Positions 33,108-43,050 of a stretch of 64,000 nucleotides of DNA are shown here, one piece after another. Location of the stretch: contig NZ_LR735002.1 in assembly GCF_900009265.2 (NCBI RefSeq), positions 1 through 64,000 of the forward strand, in the 5' to 3' direction. Numbering within the stretch: position 1 is the first letter of the stretch; each line of letters opens with the position of its first letter. Both the position numbers and the translations under genes were made by a program. The notes beneath the pieces were generated by a model that saw only the letters and a program-made list of their open reading frames with translations, was not told the origin of the DNA and made no database searches. The stretch is from Planktothrix paucivesiculata PCC 9631 (GTDB lineage Bacteria; Cyanobacteriota; Cyanobacteriia; Cyanobacteriales; Microcoleaceae).

Positions 33108-33686
33108 CTACGAGGATTGAAGAATTTGATGGATAGTTGATACTTGTTGATCGTAGTCTTCTTGAGTTAAAACCGGAGCTATATTTTCTAATGAAATCAT
33201 TTCTTGTAACTCAATCCAAGAGCGACATCCTCCATAACTGGGATGATAGGGAATATCATAAATTTGAGAGAGTTTATAGGTTCTCAATAATAAAATATAA
33301 AGCGGTTTATGGGGTTTATATTGCAGGCGATCGCGAATAAATGCTTGATTCCAAATATGATATTTTATTAAGGAATTAATTAAAGATTCATTTTTAGTAT
33401 TATTCCATGATAAAATATCAGTAATTTCAGCAAAACTGCTAATTTTAACGCTTTCAGGATGCCAACCCGATGCAACAGATTGCACAAGATTCTCATACTC
33501 TGGTTTTAATAAAGTGGGATTTTGATGTTCAAAGGTGGGATAGAGTAGGACTCGATTCTGATTGATTTGAAAAGTTCCTCCCTCTGAAATTCCGCCTTTT
33601 CTCAATAACATAATCGTTTCACCCCGCTCCAAGGCTTGAATCGCCATATCCCATTCCTTTAAAGCATAATTTGTTACGGTTTCCAT
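33108..33686 (-). CDS. DUF1802 family protein
   Basis: I start at the internal ATG at 33686 (METVTNYALKEW), giving 192 residues. The longer frame would overlap the start of the divergent aldo/keto reductase. The sequence fits the cyanobacterial DUF1802 family: ALERGETIMLLRKGGI with an Arg-Lys-Gly core, RVLLYPTFEHQ, and PYHPSYGGCRSW. The function is unknown. The stop codon TAG belongs to a REP copy. Confidence 0.78.
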   Translation of the reverse strand: METVTNYALKEWDMAIQALERGETIMLLRKGGISEGGTFQINQNRVLLYPTFEHQNPTLLKPEYENLVQSVASGWHPESVKISSFAEITDILSWNNTKNESLINSLIKYHIWNQAFIRDRLQYKPHKPLYILLLRTYKLSQIYDIPYHPSYGGCRSWIELQEMISLENIAPVLTQEDYDQQVSTIHQILQSS

Positions 33687-33755
33687 AGGTTTATTTAATA
33701 TTTTAATTGCCTCTAATTTTAGATATAATAATAACCGATAATTGAGGAATTTAAC

Positions 33756-34718
33756 ATGGAAAAACGGATTCTTGGTCAATCTGATATTTTAATTACTCCT
33801 ATTTTAATCGGAACTTGGCAAGCCGGAAAACGGATGTGGGTGGGCATTGAAGATGCAGAAACCATTAAAGCCATTCGTGCCGCCTTTGATGCGGGTATTA
33901 CCACCGTTGACACCGCAGAAATTTATGGGGAAGGACACTCGGAACAAATCGTCGCCCAAGCTTTATCGGATGTTCGAGGGCAAGTAGTTTATGCGAGTAA
34001 AGTATTTGCTAATCATTTAAAATATGATCAAGTGATTGCAGCCTGTGAACGGTCTTTAAAAAATCTGAATACCGATTATATTGACCTCTATCAAATTCAT
34101 TGGCCCTCTGGATTCATGAACTCGGAAATTGTGCCCATTGCAGAAACCATGAGGGCTTTAAACGACTTAAAAGCACAGGGGAAAATTCGAGCCATTGGGG
34201 TGTCTAATTTCTCTCGTTCTCAATTAGAAGAAGCTGCCCAATATGGAAAAATTGAAAGTCTACAACCTCCCTATTCTTTATTTTGGCGAAAGGTAGAAAA
34301 AGATGCCATGCCCTATTGTATTGAACAGAATATTTCGATTTTAGCCTATTCTCCCTTAGCCCAAGGATTATTAACCGGAAAATTCGGCCCTAATCATCAA
34401 TTTGCTGAAGGAGATCATCGGTCTAAAAATAAATTGTTTGCCGATAAAGACCATTATCAACGGGTACAAAATGCCCTAAACCAATTAAGACCCATTGCCG
34501 AAGGTTATCACTGTACTTTAGGACAATTAGCGATCGCTTGGTTAATTTCTCAACCCCAAACCAACGCAATTATTGGGTTTAGAAATGCTGAACAAGCCCA
34601 ACAAAATACTCTGGCAACTCAGATTCATCTTTCCCCCGAAGATATCGCAGAAATCGATAAAATTGGACGGACTGTTACGGATTATTTAGATGATAGTCCG
34701 GTGATGTGGAATTTTTAA
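33756..34718 (+). CDS. aldo/keto reductase
   Basis: A 320-residue NADPH-dependent oxidoreductase with a TIM-barrel fold. The catalytic tetrad is visible: D52 and Y57 in VDTAEIYG, Lys in YASKVF, His in YQIHWP. The nucleotide-binding C-terminal end (IIGFRNAEQAQQNT) is also present. It reduces aldehydes or ketones of unknown identity. It is divergent from the DUF1802 gene with a short spacer and has no obvious operon partner. Confidence 0.9.
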   Translation: MEKRILGQSDILITPILIGTWQAGKRMWVGIEDAETIKAIRAAFDAGITTVDTAEIYGEGHSEQIVAQALSDVRGQVVYASKVFANHLKYDQVIAACERSLKNLNTDYIDLYQIHWPSGFMNSEIVPIAETMRALNDLKAQGKIRAIGVSNFSRSQLEEAAQYGKIESLQPPYSLFWRKVEKDAMPYCIEQNISILAYSPLAQGLLTGKFGPNHQFAEGDHRSKNKLFADKDHYQRVQNALNQLRPIAEGYHCTLGQLAIAWLISQPQTNAIIGFRNAEQAQQNTLATQIHLSPEDIAEIDKIGRTVTDYLDDSPVMWNF

Positions 34719-34736
34719 AAAGTTTCACAATTAATA

Positions 34737-34772
34737 TTCATTCGTAATTCGTAATTCGTAATTCGTAATTCC
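34737..34772. repeat. tandem ATTCGTA heptamers
   Basis: Seen directly: about four copies of ATTCGTA between the convergent aldo/keto reductase and nucleotidyltransferase genes. The same unit occurs at about 54078-54103. Confidence 0.85.
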
Positions 34773-34775
34773 CTA

Positions 34776-35864
34776 TTAAAATCCTTGCTGAGATACTAAT
34801 TCAATGCAAAGTTGATTCACAACTTCCGCATCCACTTGTTTCGGCAAGGTAGAATTTTCCGCCGCTTGGTCGAGTTTTTCATACAAACCTTTGGCAATTT
34901 CCATCACCTGATCATAGGAATATTTGCCTTTTTTGATGTCTAATAATTCCTGAGCATCCCCAGTTTCTCGACGGTCTACAATCAAAGATTGGGTTTCTAA
35001 AACCTCAATTCCCGTTTTTAATAGGCGAATGGCTTGCATGGCAAATTTACAATCATATCCCACCTTGGCTTCCATTTCTGCCCGGTCGCGATTGCGATTT
35101 TTCTTCCAATCTTGATAATGTTGATATTCTCGACAAGCCCGTTGATATTGTTGACTTTTTTGCAATAATTGGATAAAATCATTAGAAGAATTAGATAACT
35201 TTTGAGTCATCTCCAAAGTAGATTCCGGTAAAGGATACTGTTTTAAAATCCCTTTAAAATCGATATCCGCCGTTAGGAGTTTATAGAGTTCTTGGGTGGG
35301 TTCTAAAAACTCAATGCGATCGCGAACTAACCCATATAAATACTCTAAAAAACCATTCATCTGACTAACGGTTAAAGGCGGTGTTTCCACTAACCCAAAT
35401 TCCGCCGCCGTGGGTTTCTGGGTGGGTGGGTTCAATAACCAACGACGATGGGATTCTAACTTTTTAATTTGAGCATAGCCATAGCCGGAATAGGTTTGTT
35501 TGACTTTTTTAGATAAAAAAATCTGGCGATGTTGTCTCAATCGTTCTCCCACTTCCGTCAGATGAACATAGTCTTTAAACCATAATAATTCTAAAATATT
35601 AGGGTTATTATCAATCAAAAGTTTCAGGAATTTTTTTAATTCATATAAACAGGTATCTTTAGATAAAAATGGGAACTTTTCTGTCGGTTCTGTCTCCCAA
35701 CCCCGATCTTTTTGTTCAATGATATTAAATCCTAAATAATAGGGTTTGGTGGCAATAAATACCCCGCGATAATCATAATCAGAAGTCGGTGTATCCAGTC
35801 CATAACCCCTGGAACCCGTTAACGCCAGTAAAATTGTCCGGTTTTCAATCTCTAAACGGTTCAT
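34776..35864 (-). CDS. nucleotidyltransferase-superfamily protein (DNA polymerase beta-like)
   Basis: About 362 residues from the ATG at 35864; the frame is open 21 codons upstream to a GTG. The N-terminus carries the nucleotidyltransferase signature LALTGSRGYGLDTPTSDYDYRG, including the DxD metal pair. LELLWFKDYVHL follows. Proteins of this kind are annotated as predicted nucleotidyltransferases; the substrate is unknown. Some relatives occur in phages and in toxin-antitoxin-like settings, but no partner gene is seen here. Confidence 0.8.
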   Translation of the reverse strand: MNRLEIENRTILLALTGSRGYGLDTPTSDYDYRGVFIATKPYYLGFNIIEQKDRGWETEPTEKFPFLSKDTCLYELKKFLKLLIDNNPNILELLWFKDYVHLTEVGERLRQHRQIFLSKKVKQTYSGYGYAQIKKLESHRRWLLNPPTQKPTAAEFGLVETPPLTVSQMNGFLEYLYGLVRDRIEFLEPTQELYKLLTADIDFKGILKQYPLPESTLEMTQKLSNSSNDFIQLLQKSQQYQRACREYQHYQDWKKNRNRDRAEMEAKVGYDCKFAMQAIRLLKTGIEVLETQSLIVDRRETGDAQELLDIKKGKYSYDQVMEIAKGLYEKLDQAAENSTLPKQVDAEVVNQLCIELVSQQGF

Positions 35865-35982
35865 AAAGACAGAAATTAAAAAAGTGCGTTCTGCTATTTT
35901 ACTGTAATTGAATTTGAGGTCTAACACAAATGTTATCCGGGGTTGATATAATAAATCAATTACCCTTTAAGGAGTGATCCTC

Positions 35983-36315
35983 ATGGAACGAGATAAACGA
36001 CTGATTCTATCGGTACTGAGTCATGGTGCAATCTTTTTTAGTGCTACCTTAATCGCCATTGGTATTCCTATTGCTATTTTATTTCTAGTTCAAGATTCCG
36101 TTGTCAAAGCCAATGCCAGAGAATCCCTAAACTTTCATATCAATTTATACATTTATGCGTTTGTATTTACAATGCTGACTTTTTTATTAATTGGGTTTCC
36201 TTTATTAGTAATTTTAGGCGTTTTTAGTTTGGTCATGCCGATTTTGGCGATTGTTTCTGTTGTTTCTAATCCTGATCAACCTTATTCCTATCCTTTCATT
36301 TTTAGAATTATTTAA
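35983..36315 (+). CDS. DUF4870-domain small membrane protein
   Basis: A 110-residue protein starting at ATG 35983, with AAGGAG 8 nt upstream (the GTG nine bases upstream is less likely). Three hydrophobic helices and the central VVKANARESLNFHINLYIY match DUF4870 (Tic20-like fold). The function is unknown. It is divergent from the nucleotidyltransferase. Confidence 0.85.
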   Translation: MERDKRLILSVLSHGAIFFSATLIAIGIPIAILFLVQDSVVKANARESLNFHINLYIYAFVFTMLTFLLIGFPLLVILGVFSLVMPILAIVSVVSNPDQPYSYPFIFRII

Positions 36316-36329
36316 GAATAAGGGAAGAG

Positions 36330-36392
36330 GGAATGGGTAATGGGTAATGGGTAATGGGTAATGGAGAATAGGGGATAGGGAATAGGAGGAGT
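36330..36392. repeat. tandem TGGGTAA / GGGAATA repeats
   Basis: Seen directly: about four TGGGTAA copies followed by GGGATA-type units, between the convergent DUF4870 and bestrophin genes. Confidence 0.85.
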
Positions 36393-36398
36393 ACAAGT

Positions 36399-37370
36399 CT
36401 AGGTTTCAGAATCAGTAGGAGTCCTAACTTCCTGGGCGACTGCTATATCATTAAGTTTAGATTTAATTTCTTGTTCATAGGTCTGAACACTGGGGGGGAG
36501 AGAAATTAAATCTTGAATATTTTTTAACATAGCTTGACAAATTGTATCTAGTTGGATGTCGTTTTCGTCATAACCGAAAGGATTTTCAATTTGGCGGGCA
36601 ATTTCTTCAATTCCCAATAGGGTAAACGTCATAATTGCTACGATTAACCCGGTAAATAATCCTAGATTATTAACGATTTTTAAAGGTAAAATTAAACAGT
36701 AAATTAATAAAATTTGTTGGAGATGAATTTGATAGGCTAAAGGTAGAGGAGTTTTAGTAATGCGTTCACAACTTCCTAAAACATCGACCATGGTATCTAA
36801 AAGTTTATATAAAGCAGTTAATTGATAAATATGAAGGTGATGCTGTTTATGTTGATCCTGTAAATAATCTCCAATCCAAAAGGCAATTTCCAGAGGGGGA
36901 TGGTTCATTGTTTGCAGTTTTAGATACTGTTCTAAAGAAATTAAAGCCTCAATTTCGGGATTAATTTTCTCTCCCCTTAAATGAAGTTTAGTTGCCACTG
37001 CAAAAGCAACTAATAGTCTTAATGTGACGATTTTATTATGGGTATCATTAATATCTTTTTCGGGAACTATTAACCAGATTTGACGAGAAAAATTTCTCAC
37101 GGTATTGACTAAAGTTCCCCAAAGTTTGCGACCTTCCCAAAAGCGATCATAGGCTGTATTTGTTCGGAAAACTAATAATAAACCCAGAACCAAATCAGGA
37201 AAAATAAAATAATTAAAGACTTCCGATACGATCGGCCAATCATGATAATCGAATAGAGAAATTGCAATGCCCAATGTTGTACATAGAATCACACGGGGCA
37301 TAATCGCTGGAATAACAGAGTTTTTAATGGTAACTGTTAACTTAAACCAATTTTTTTCGGGATTAAACAT
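36399..37370 (-). CDS. bestrophin-family (UPF0187) ion channel protein
   Basis: A 323-residue membrane protein. Hydrophobic helices lie near the N-terminus (about 20-70) and the middle (about 215-255), and the family block NTAYDRFWEGRKLWGTLVNTVRNF is recognised by its DRFWEGRKLWG core. EIARQIENPFGYDENDIQLD is the bestrophin C-terminal neck signature. Bacterial bestrophins form pentameric anion or cation channels; in algae related proteins sit in thylakoids. The gene is preceded by the cyclic-nucleotide-binding gene on the same strand after about 45 bp. Confidence 0.9.
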   Translation of the reverse strand: MFNPEKNWFKLTVTIKNSVIPAIMPRVILCTTLGIAISLFDYHDWPIVSEVFNYFIFPDLVLGLLLVFRTNTAYDRFWEGRKLWGTLVNTVRNFSRQIWLIVPEKDINDTHNKIVTLRLLVAFAVATKLHLRGEKINPEIEALISLEQYLKLQTMNHPPLEIAFWIGDYLQDQHKQHHLHIYQLTALYKLLDTMVDVLGSCERITKTPLPLAYQIHLQQILLIYCLILPLKIVNNLGLFTGLIVAIMTFTLLGIEEIARQIENPFGYDENDIQLDTICQAMLKNIQDLISLPPSVQTYEQEIKSKLNDIAVAQEVRTPTDSET

Positions 37371-37415
37371 ACAAGAGTATGAACGGTTATTCTCCTAAAA
37401 ATTCTGATTCAGAGA

Positions 37416-37895
37416 CTATCCCGCAGATGGTCGCAGTTCGACGACTTTATTTCCTTCTACGGGAGGGGTAGGCGGATTTAATTTTTGATTCAGTTCTCGA
37501 ATTCGCCGAGATAATAAACGAATAATATTAATCGCAATTCCGGGGGTTTCATCAATGGCATCATAGAGTTGCATTTGGGTTAATATCAAACATTCGCAGG
37601 TTTCTAGGGTGCTAACGGTGGCGGAGCGAGGTTCGGCATCAAAAAGAGACATTTCACCAAAACAGGTTCCCTTTCCTAATTCGGCTAAATTGCGATCGCC
37701 AATATGAACCCGCACCCGTCCAGAAACCACAATATAAAGCGCTCGCCCCTCTTGACCTTCGGTAAAAATACTATGTTCATTGGGAAAGGATAATTCATCC
37801 ATCACCGATGCCAGACGGACTAAAAAATCGTCTCGCAATTCTTTAAAAATCGGGACACCCCTGACAAATAAAAGGCGTTCAACGCTGGTTAACAT
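37416..37895 (-). CDS. cyclic nucleotide-binding domain protein
   Basis: A 159-residue stand-alone CNB domain: IFTEGQEGRALYIVVSGRVRVH, GKGTCFGEMSLFDAEPRSATV with the phosphate-binding GEMSLFDAEPRSA cassette including Glu and Arg, and a short C-terminal helix ending LNQKLNPPTPPVEG. There is no DNA-binding domain, so it is not a CRP-type regulator. It may regulate a partner protein. It lies directly downstream of the large carrier-HEAT gene and upstream of bestrophin on the same strand. Two predicted cAMP-producing cyclases are encoded at 3.5-6.5 kb. Confidence 0.9.
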   Translation of the reverse strand: MLTSVERLLFVRGVPIFKELRDDFLVRLASVMDELSFPNEHSIFTEGQEGRALYIVVSGRVRVHIGDRNLAELGKGTCFGEMSLFDAEPRSATVSTLETCECLILTQMQLYDAIDETPGIAINIIRLLSRRIRELNQKLNPPTPPVEGNKVVELRPSAG

Positions 37896-37917
37896 AGGTT
37901 TACTAAAAAATTCATTT

Positions 37918-37964
37918 CTAGGAGGGAACAGGGAACAGGGAACAGGGAATAGGGAATAGGGGGA
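37918..37964. repeat. tandem GGGAACA / GGGAATA repeats
   Basis: Seen directly: several GGGAACA and GGGAATA heptamers in the gap between the carrier-HEAT gene and the cyclic-nucleotide-binding gene. Confidence 0.8.
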
Positions 37965-38006
37965 AAATCATTAACTTCTGTGTTCCGCACTCTATACCTT
38001 TGATCG

Positions 38007-41000
38007 CTACTTAACTCCAAGCTGAAGCATTAACTCCTCAACTTGGTTTGCGACTAAATGATCGGGATCATTTTGTAGCATTGGCAATAATTCTATCAAA
38101 GCCCGTTCAGATGCAATCTTTAGATAGGCTAAGACCGCTTCTCGAACAAACCCGGTGGGATGACGTAAGCACATCAAGGCTTGTTCGGCTGTTAAACTCC
38201 ATCGGGAGCTTTTGGCTAAATGGAAACAACAGGCCAAAGCCCAGTCCGAGAGGAAATGGCGTAACTCTAATAAACGGCGTAGGCGATCGCTGGGTTTTAG
38301 GGGTTGATAGCTGACTAAATCGGATAAATTCTGCAATTTCTCTAATTTAGAGTGCTGATCGAGAATGCTAATTAATGCCCGTTTATGGGCAATATCAACA
38401 ATGTTATCAAGAATTTCTAACCCCCGTGCGACATTAGAAGAAGAATTGGACTGGACATTAAACGATGCAGCTTGAACAGAACTATGGGGATACAAAAACT
38501 TCATTAACAGAAAGCAACGATCCACCGCATCAATTTCTAATCCTTCCAGGGCGCGTTTTAATAACTGTTGGGGAGCATGAATATCAGGGACAACCGGATC
38601 GAAGGGATCAAAGGTATCTGAATCTTCATCGTCTGAGTCCGACAGGATAGGGGTTTCCAGGGACAAATCCAGCAAAGCCGCATAAATTTGACCGATGAAC
38701 ATTAATTCCTGTTCAATTAAAATTTCTACCCCGGTGCGTCCGACCCGATCTAATACTCCTTCAATTCCGGCATCTTGAGGAATTTTAAGCAAAATTCTGA
38801 GGATATTGCGCCGGGTAGTTCCCCAGGAAATCATCAATTCACCGATCAGGGTATCCAGGGCTTCGGCTGTGCCGATTTCACCGAGGGCTGTCCAAGCCTG
38901 TAACCGCACCAAATCTGGTTTGTAAATATCACTTGCTTGCTGGATTAACAAAGGAATTGCCTCATTTCCCAATCTCACCAAAGCCTGTAACGCTATATCC
39001 CGGGTAGAACGATAGGAGAGAGCTTTGATTAAAGAAGGATAGTATTCCTCTAAATGGGTAGAGGCAATCACATCTAATAGGGCACAACGGACGCGCAGGG
39101 ATTCATCCTGTAATAAATCGTTCAGATAGAGCCGCAGTCCTTGTAAATAGTCCGCTTCTCCCAAGGCACGAACTCCCATCACCCGTTCCCGTTCTTGGCT
39201 GTTGGTAATCATGCGCCGGATGGTATTGGTGGCGGCGGCTTTTTGTTCGCGATCGCCTCGACGCAAAATTAAAGCTCCGGCCGTCCCCCGCACCACCGGA
39301 TCAACCTGGGGTTGGAGATAGGGACGTAACTGTTCAATATCGGGACTGCTTTCAGTTAACCACAGGTATCGCAGGGCCAGGGCCAGGACTTCCGGGGGTA
39401 AAGTCCCCTGAGTGAAGGAGCGGATTTCCTCCAAATAGGCAGGATTTGGGTGATTGAGCATAATTTCCAAGCTCTGACGCTGTAACCCCGGGGAGAGACT
39501 ATCGAGGAGGGGAACCAGGGTTTCACCGACGTTTTTCGCATCCAGTTGACTCAGGAGTTCAATACAGGAGCGTTTATCCGCTTCTTCTCCTGGTTTTTTC
39601 AGGGTTTCTACCACATTGCGCTTGAGTTGAGGCATATCAATATCCGAGACACTCAGCCGTCCCCGTTCAGCGCTCCGAACCAATAAACTGACATATTGGG
39701 CACGAATTAACCAAACCACCAATAGCCAAACCACAGCCATGAGGATGATCAGACCGACGAACATTAAGCCCTGCTGACTTTGTAACTGGGTTTCGGCCGA
39801 TTCAGGAAAAATCAACCGCGAGACCCAGAGGGTAATTAAAATCAGTACCCCCGTCACCCCCGTGGACATCGGTTCAAAGATGCCATTCACCATCGATTGA
39901 ATATCGCTACGAACATGATCGGGCAACGGTTGGAACAGGACGGCTCCGGTGGTTTCAATTAAGGTGTAGTGGAATAATTCATCTAGGAATCGCAGGATCA
40001 CAAATCCTATAAAAACAGAAAATATTCCGGTGATTCCCCCAATGAAGGAAATCGTGCCTAAAATAATCACCCCAACGGGCAAAACAATGGCGGTGACAAA
40101 GACCCCCGTGCGTTCAACTAATCGGCTAGACCCAAACCACTGAGTTAAGACCTGAGCCACACTCAAAATCCCTTCAAAAATTCCCAGGAAGCTAACAATC
40201 CCACTGGCTCCGGCTGTATCGCTTTGAAATTCTAATTGACTAAAAAATTGAAAATCGACTAATACATAGAGGGCTTCTGCTAGAACAAAAAACGAGACTA
40301 GGGGAATCACATAACCCAAAACTGGGCCCTTGAGATTGCGGGTACTAAATTCTTGTTCTTCATCTTCCGGTGTCCAGCGCGTGGAGTCGGGGAAGGATTG
40401 ACCGTAACGTTGGGATAGATAAAATAAAATTACGGCGGCTAGGAGTACCATCACCCCAGAAACCAAAGTGACGTTATTGAGTCCCACCACCCTTAATAGC
40501 AGGGGCAGGGAAAATCCACTAATTACCCCAGCAACTAGAAATCCACTACTAATAATCGGATAGGTGCGTTTAATTTCTCGAATATTAAACAGTTGGTTAG
40601 CGGTGATCGCATTATTTAAGTCGTTGAGAACATAAGAGGCTTCCACCCATAACCACATTAAAAATAGGGTAATAAATTGAAGACTTAACCCTAATATTTT
40701 GATATCGGATAATCCCAGTCCCCAACGAAATAAAAATAGGGGTATTGCCATGATCACAAAGATAATGACAATTGCCTGACGTAAGGGAAAAACCTTTTGC
40801 AGCGACGAATAAACAAAGCCTAAACCTGAACCCATCCCGGCACTAGCGATATAGATCCAAGGTAATTTATCAGCGCCGTATTCATCGAGGAATAAACCCA
40901 CGGTACTGAGTTCTAACCAAATTAACCCCACGGATGCTAAGGTGTAGACCAAAAACATCAGTAGGGTTCTTTCTACTTCTTCCTGACGGAGATTCAGTCC

Positions 41001-41093
41001 CCGCAGCACCCCTTGTCCCAGCATAGCGGAACCACTGACTGGTTTTTCCATGCGATGCCCAAACCCCTTTTTGTGATGATCGGATCTCTCCAT
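38007..41093 (-). CDS. multi-spanning carrier (MFS / ATP-ADP carrier-like) fused to HEAT repeats
   Basis: A 1028-residue protein. Residues about 40-470 contain about twelve hydrophobic helices of a major-facilitator or Npt1/Npt2-like carrier fold (for example VYTLASVGLIWLELSTVGLFL and FHYTLIETTGAVLFQPLP). Residues about 490-1028 are soluble HEAT-like repeats (LLSQLDAKNVGETLVPLL and ALVRLGNEAIPLLIQ). Similar cyanobacterial proteins are annotated as MFS transporters with HEAT repeats; some relatives elsewhere also carry a CNB domain in the same chain. Here the CNB domain is a separate downstream gene. Substrate unknown. Confidence 0.82.
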   Translation of the reverse strand: MERSDHHKKGFGHRMEKPVSGSAMLGQGVLRGLNLRQEEVERTLLMFLVYTLASVGLIWLELSTVGLFLDEYGADKLPWIYIASAGMGSGLGFVYSSLQKVFPLRQAIVIIFVIMAIPLFLFRWGLGLSDIKILGLSLQFITLFLMWLWVEASYVLNDLNNAITANQLFNIREIKRTYPIISSGFLVAGVISGFSLPLLLRVVGLNNVTLVSGVMVLLAAVILFYLSQRYGQSFPDSTRWTPEDEEQEFSTRNLKGPVLGYVIPLVSFFVLAEALYVLVDFQFFSQLEFQSDTAGASGIVSFLGIFEGILSVAQVLTQWFGSSRLVERTGVFVTAIVLPVGVIILGTISFIGGITGIFSVFIGFVILRFLDELFHYTLIETTGAVLFQPLPDHVRSDIQSMVNGIFEPMSTGVTGVLILITLWVSRLIFPESAETQLQSQQGLMFVGLIILMAVVWLLVVWLIRAQYVSLLVRSAERGRLSVSDIDMPQLKRNVVETLKKPGEEADKRSCIELLSQLDAKNVGETLVPLLDSLSPGLQRQSLEIMLNHPNPAYLEEIRSFTQGTLPPEVLALALRYLWLTESSPDIEQLRPYLQPQVDPVVRGTAGALILRRGDREQKAAATNTIRRMITNSQERERVMGVRALGEADYLQGLRLYLNDLLQDESLRVRCALLDVIASTHLEEYYPSLIKALSYRSTRDIALQALVRLGNEAIPLLIQQASDIYKPDLVRLQAWTALGEIGTAEALDTLIGELMISWGTTRRNILRILLKIPQDAGIEGVLDRVGRTGVEILIEQELMFIGQIYAALLDLSLETPILSDSDDEDSDTFDPFDPVVPDIHAPQQLLKRALEGLEIDAVDRCFLLMKFLYPHSSVQAASFNVQSNSSSNVARGLEILDNIVDIAHKRALISILDQHSKLEKLQNLSDLVSYQPLKPSDRLRRLLELRHFLSDWALACCFHLAKSSRWSLTAEQALMCLRHPTGFVREAVLAYLKIASERALIELLPMLQNDPDHLVANQVEELMLQLGVK

Positions 41094-41259
41094 AGAGTTT
41101 AACCGATTTATAGCGTGTCTTGAGTTAGAAAGGATGGAAACGACCAGTTAAAATCCCCCTGGTTAAGGAGGATCTAATCTTACCTATAATCAGGGTTTTT
41201 GGGCTGAACTTGAGATCTAAAGGCAACCTCCTAGAAGTCCAAACCTCAACACCGGAGTT

Positions 41260-41793
41260 CTACTTTTTGGGTGAGAGCAACATCATCATGCTGCGTCCTT
41301 CTTGTTTGGGTTCCTGTTGCACCTCAGCCAGTTCTTGTAACTCGGAGGCCATGCGTTCCAGCAGGCTTTTGGCGAGGTGGCTGTGTTGAATTTCCCGACC
41401 CCGGAACATAATGGTGGCTTTGACTTTATCCCCCGATTGCAGGAAGCGTTTGGCTTGATTGACGCGCACTTTGTAATCGTGTTCGTCAATGATGTAGCGC
41501 ATCTTGACTTCCTTGACATCAACGGTGTGTTGTTTTTTCTTGGCTTCTCGAACTTTCTTTTCCTGTTCGTACTTGTATTTGCCATAGTCCATAATCCGAC
41601 ACACCGGGGGGTCGGCTTTGTCACTAACCAATACCAAGTCGAGTTCTTTTTCCTCCGCCATGCGCGAGGCTTCTCGAGGGGTGAGAATCCCTAATTGAGA
41701 GCCATCTGCGTCTATGACCCGGATTTTAGGAAACCGGATATTTTCGTTAATTGGAGGCAAATTGCGATTGATTTTTTTATCGGTCACAGGCAT
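41260..41793 (-). CDS. infC: translation initiation factor IF-3
   Basis: A 177-residue IF-3 starting at the ATG that begins [17 protein letters not shown], the usual cyanobacterial beginning; the frame also has an ATG five codons upstream. The N domain contains [20 protein letters not shown], recognised by its IRFPKIRVI core. The linker has [13 protein letters not shown], and the C domain ends [12 protein letters not shown]. It binds the 30S subunit and checks the initiator tRNA and start codon. Essential and complete. Confidence 0.95.
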   Translation of the reverse strand: MPVTDKKINRNLPPINENIRFPKIRVIDADGSQLGILTPREASRMAEEKELDLVLVSDKADPPVCRIMDYGKYKYEQEKKVREAKKKQHTVDVKEVKMRYIIDEHDYKVRVNQAKRFLQSGDKVKATIMFRGREIQHSHLAKSLLERMASELQELAEVQQEPKQEGRSMMMLLSPKK

Positions 41794-41930
41794 TAAAGAA
41801 GTTTGCAAGCGATTAAATATGATAGTGATAGGGTTCTACAGTTTCCTATTGTACTCATTCCCATCGATATTCTGTTCCAAATTTAACCTAAATTCCAGAA
41901 ACGTTAAGATTATCTATATAAAGTTATGTT

Positions 41931-42872
41931 GTGATCGGAGGATATTTGTTAAGTTCTGCAAGCTGGCAAGACCAGGTAGGTTGTCAACGGGATTGGATTT
42001 GGCGGGGTTGGCGGGTTCGATATACCTATAGTCGGCCCGGTTTGTCCCTATCTTCTAGTCCCAGTTACCCTCTATTGTTTTTACATGGATTTGGGGCTTC
42101 GATTGGACATTGGCGATACAATTTGGCTGTGTTGAGTCAAACCCATACGGTTTATGCTTTGGATTTATTGGGTTTTGGCGGTTCGGAAAAAGCGATCGCC
42201 ACCTACAATACTCAGTTATGGGTAGATTTGGTCTATGATTTTTGGAAAACTTTTATCCGAGAACCTGTAATTTTAGTGGGAAATTCAATTGGGTCTTTGG
42301 TGAGTTTAATGGTAGCGTCCCAAGATCCGAAATTAGCTAAAGGATTAGTTTTAATTAGTCTTCCTGACCCGGGATTACAATTAGAAATGTTACCGCCTTG
42401 GTCAATTCCCGTGGTGGAAACTGTACAAAATATTGTAGCTTCTCCTCCGGTTTTAAGATTATTTTTTGCCTTGGCTCGTCGTCCGAGTTTTGTCCGGCGT
42501 TGGGTAAAGTTAGCCTATAATAACCCTGATGCGATTACCGATGAATTAGTGGGAATTTTAGTCACTCCTGCCCTAGAACGTGGTGCTGCCCGGGCATTTT
42601 GTGCAATTTTAAAGATGATGGGCAATCCCCGGTTGGGGCCGACGGTTAAAAGTCTATTTCCACAGTTAACGGTTCCTATTTTGTTACTTTGTGGATTAGA
42701 AGATCGTTTGATTCCAGTTAAATTTGCTAACCCTCGTCAATATTTACAATATTACTCTCAATTAAAATTAGTGGAGTTGGAAAATGCCGGACATTGCGCC
42801 CATGATGAATGTCCAGAACGGGTGAATGGGGAAATTTTAACTTGGTTGCAGGAAAGTTTTGATTTAGGGTAG
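41931..42872 (+). CDS. alpha/beta-fold hydrolase
   Basis: A 313-residue hydrolase with a GTG start; an earlier start is excluded by distance from infC and a later one is possible. HGFGASIGHWRYN is the oxyanion region, the nucleophile Ser lies in VGNSIGSLVSL, the Asp in LEDRLIPV, and the His in NAGHCAHDECPE. The family includes chloroplast and cyanobacterial hydrolases linked to pheophytin or lipid turnover, but specificity cannot be read. It is divergent from infC. Confidence 0.88.
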   Translation: MIGGYLLSSASWQDQVGCQRDWIWRGWRVRYTYSRPGLSLSSSPSYPLLFLHGFGASIGHWRYNLAVLSQTHTVYALDLLGFGGSEKAIATYNTQLWVDLVYDFWKTFIREPVILVGNSIGSLVSLMVASQDPKLAKGLVLISLPDPGLQLEMLPPWSIPVVETVQNIVASPPVLRLFFALARRPSFVRRWVKLAYNNPDAITDELVGILVTPALERGAARAFCAILKMMGNPRLGPTVKSLFPQLTVPILLLCGLEDRLIPVKFANPRQYLQYYSQLKLVELENAGHCAHDECPERVNGEILTWLQESFDLG

Positions 42873-43050
42873 GAGGTTTTTGATTAATCTTGAGAAGCAA
42901 CTCCACTTGTCACCCTGATATTAAAATATTGATTTTTTGGTCAAGTGTATATCCATGGTCAGCGTAAGAATATTGTCTCCTATCTGGGGGATTTTGTCAA
43001 GCTAATTCCCTAGAAATCGGCGAAAAATTGATCAAATAGCCAAGAATAGA

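Noticed and set aside
41377-42031. Plus-strand frames opposite infC
   Set aside because: Low-complexity hydrophobic shadows of infC; the IF-3 frame is certain.
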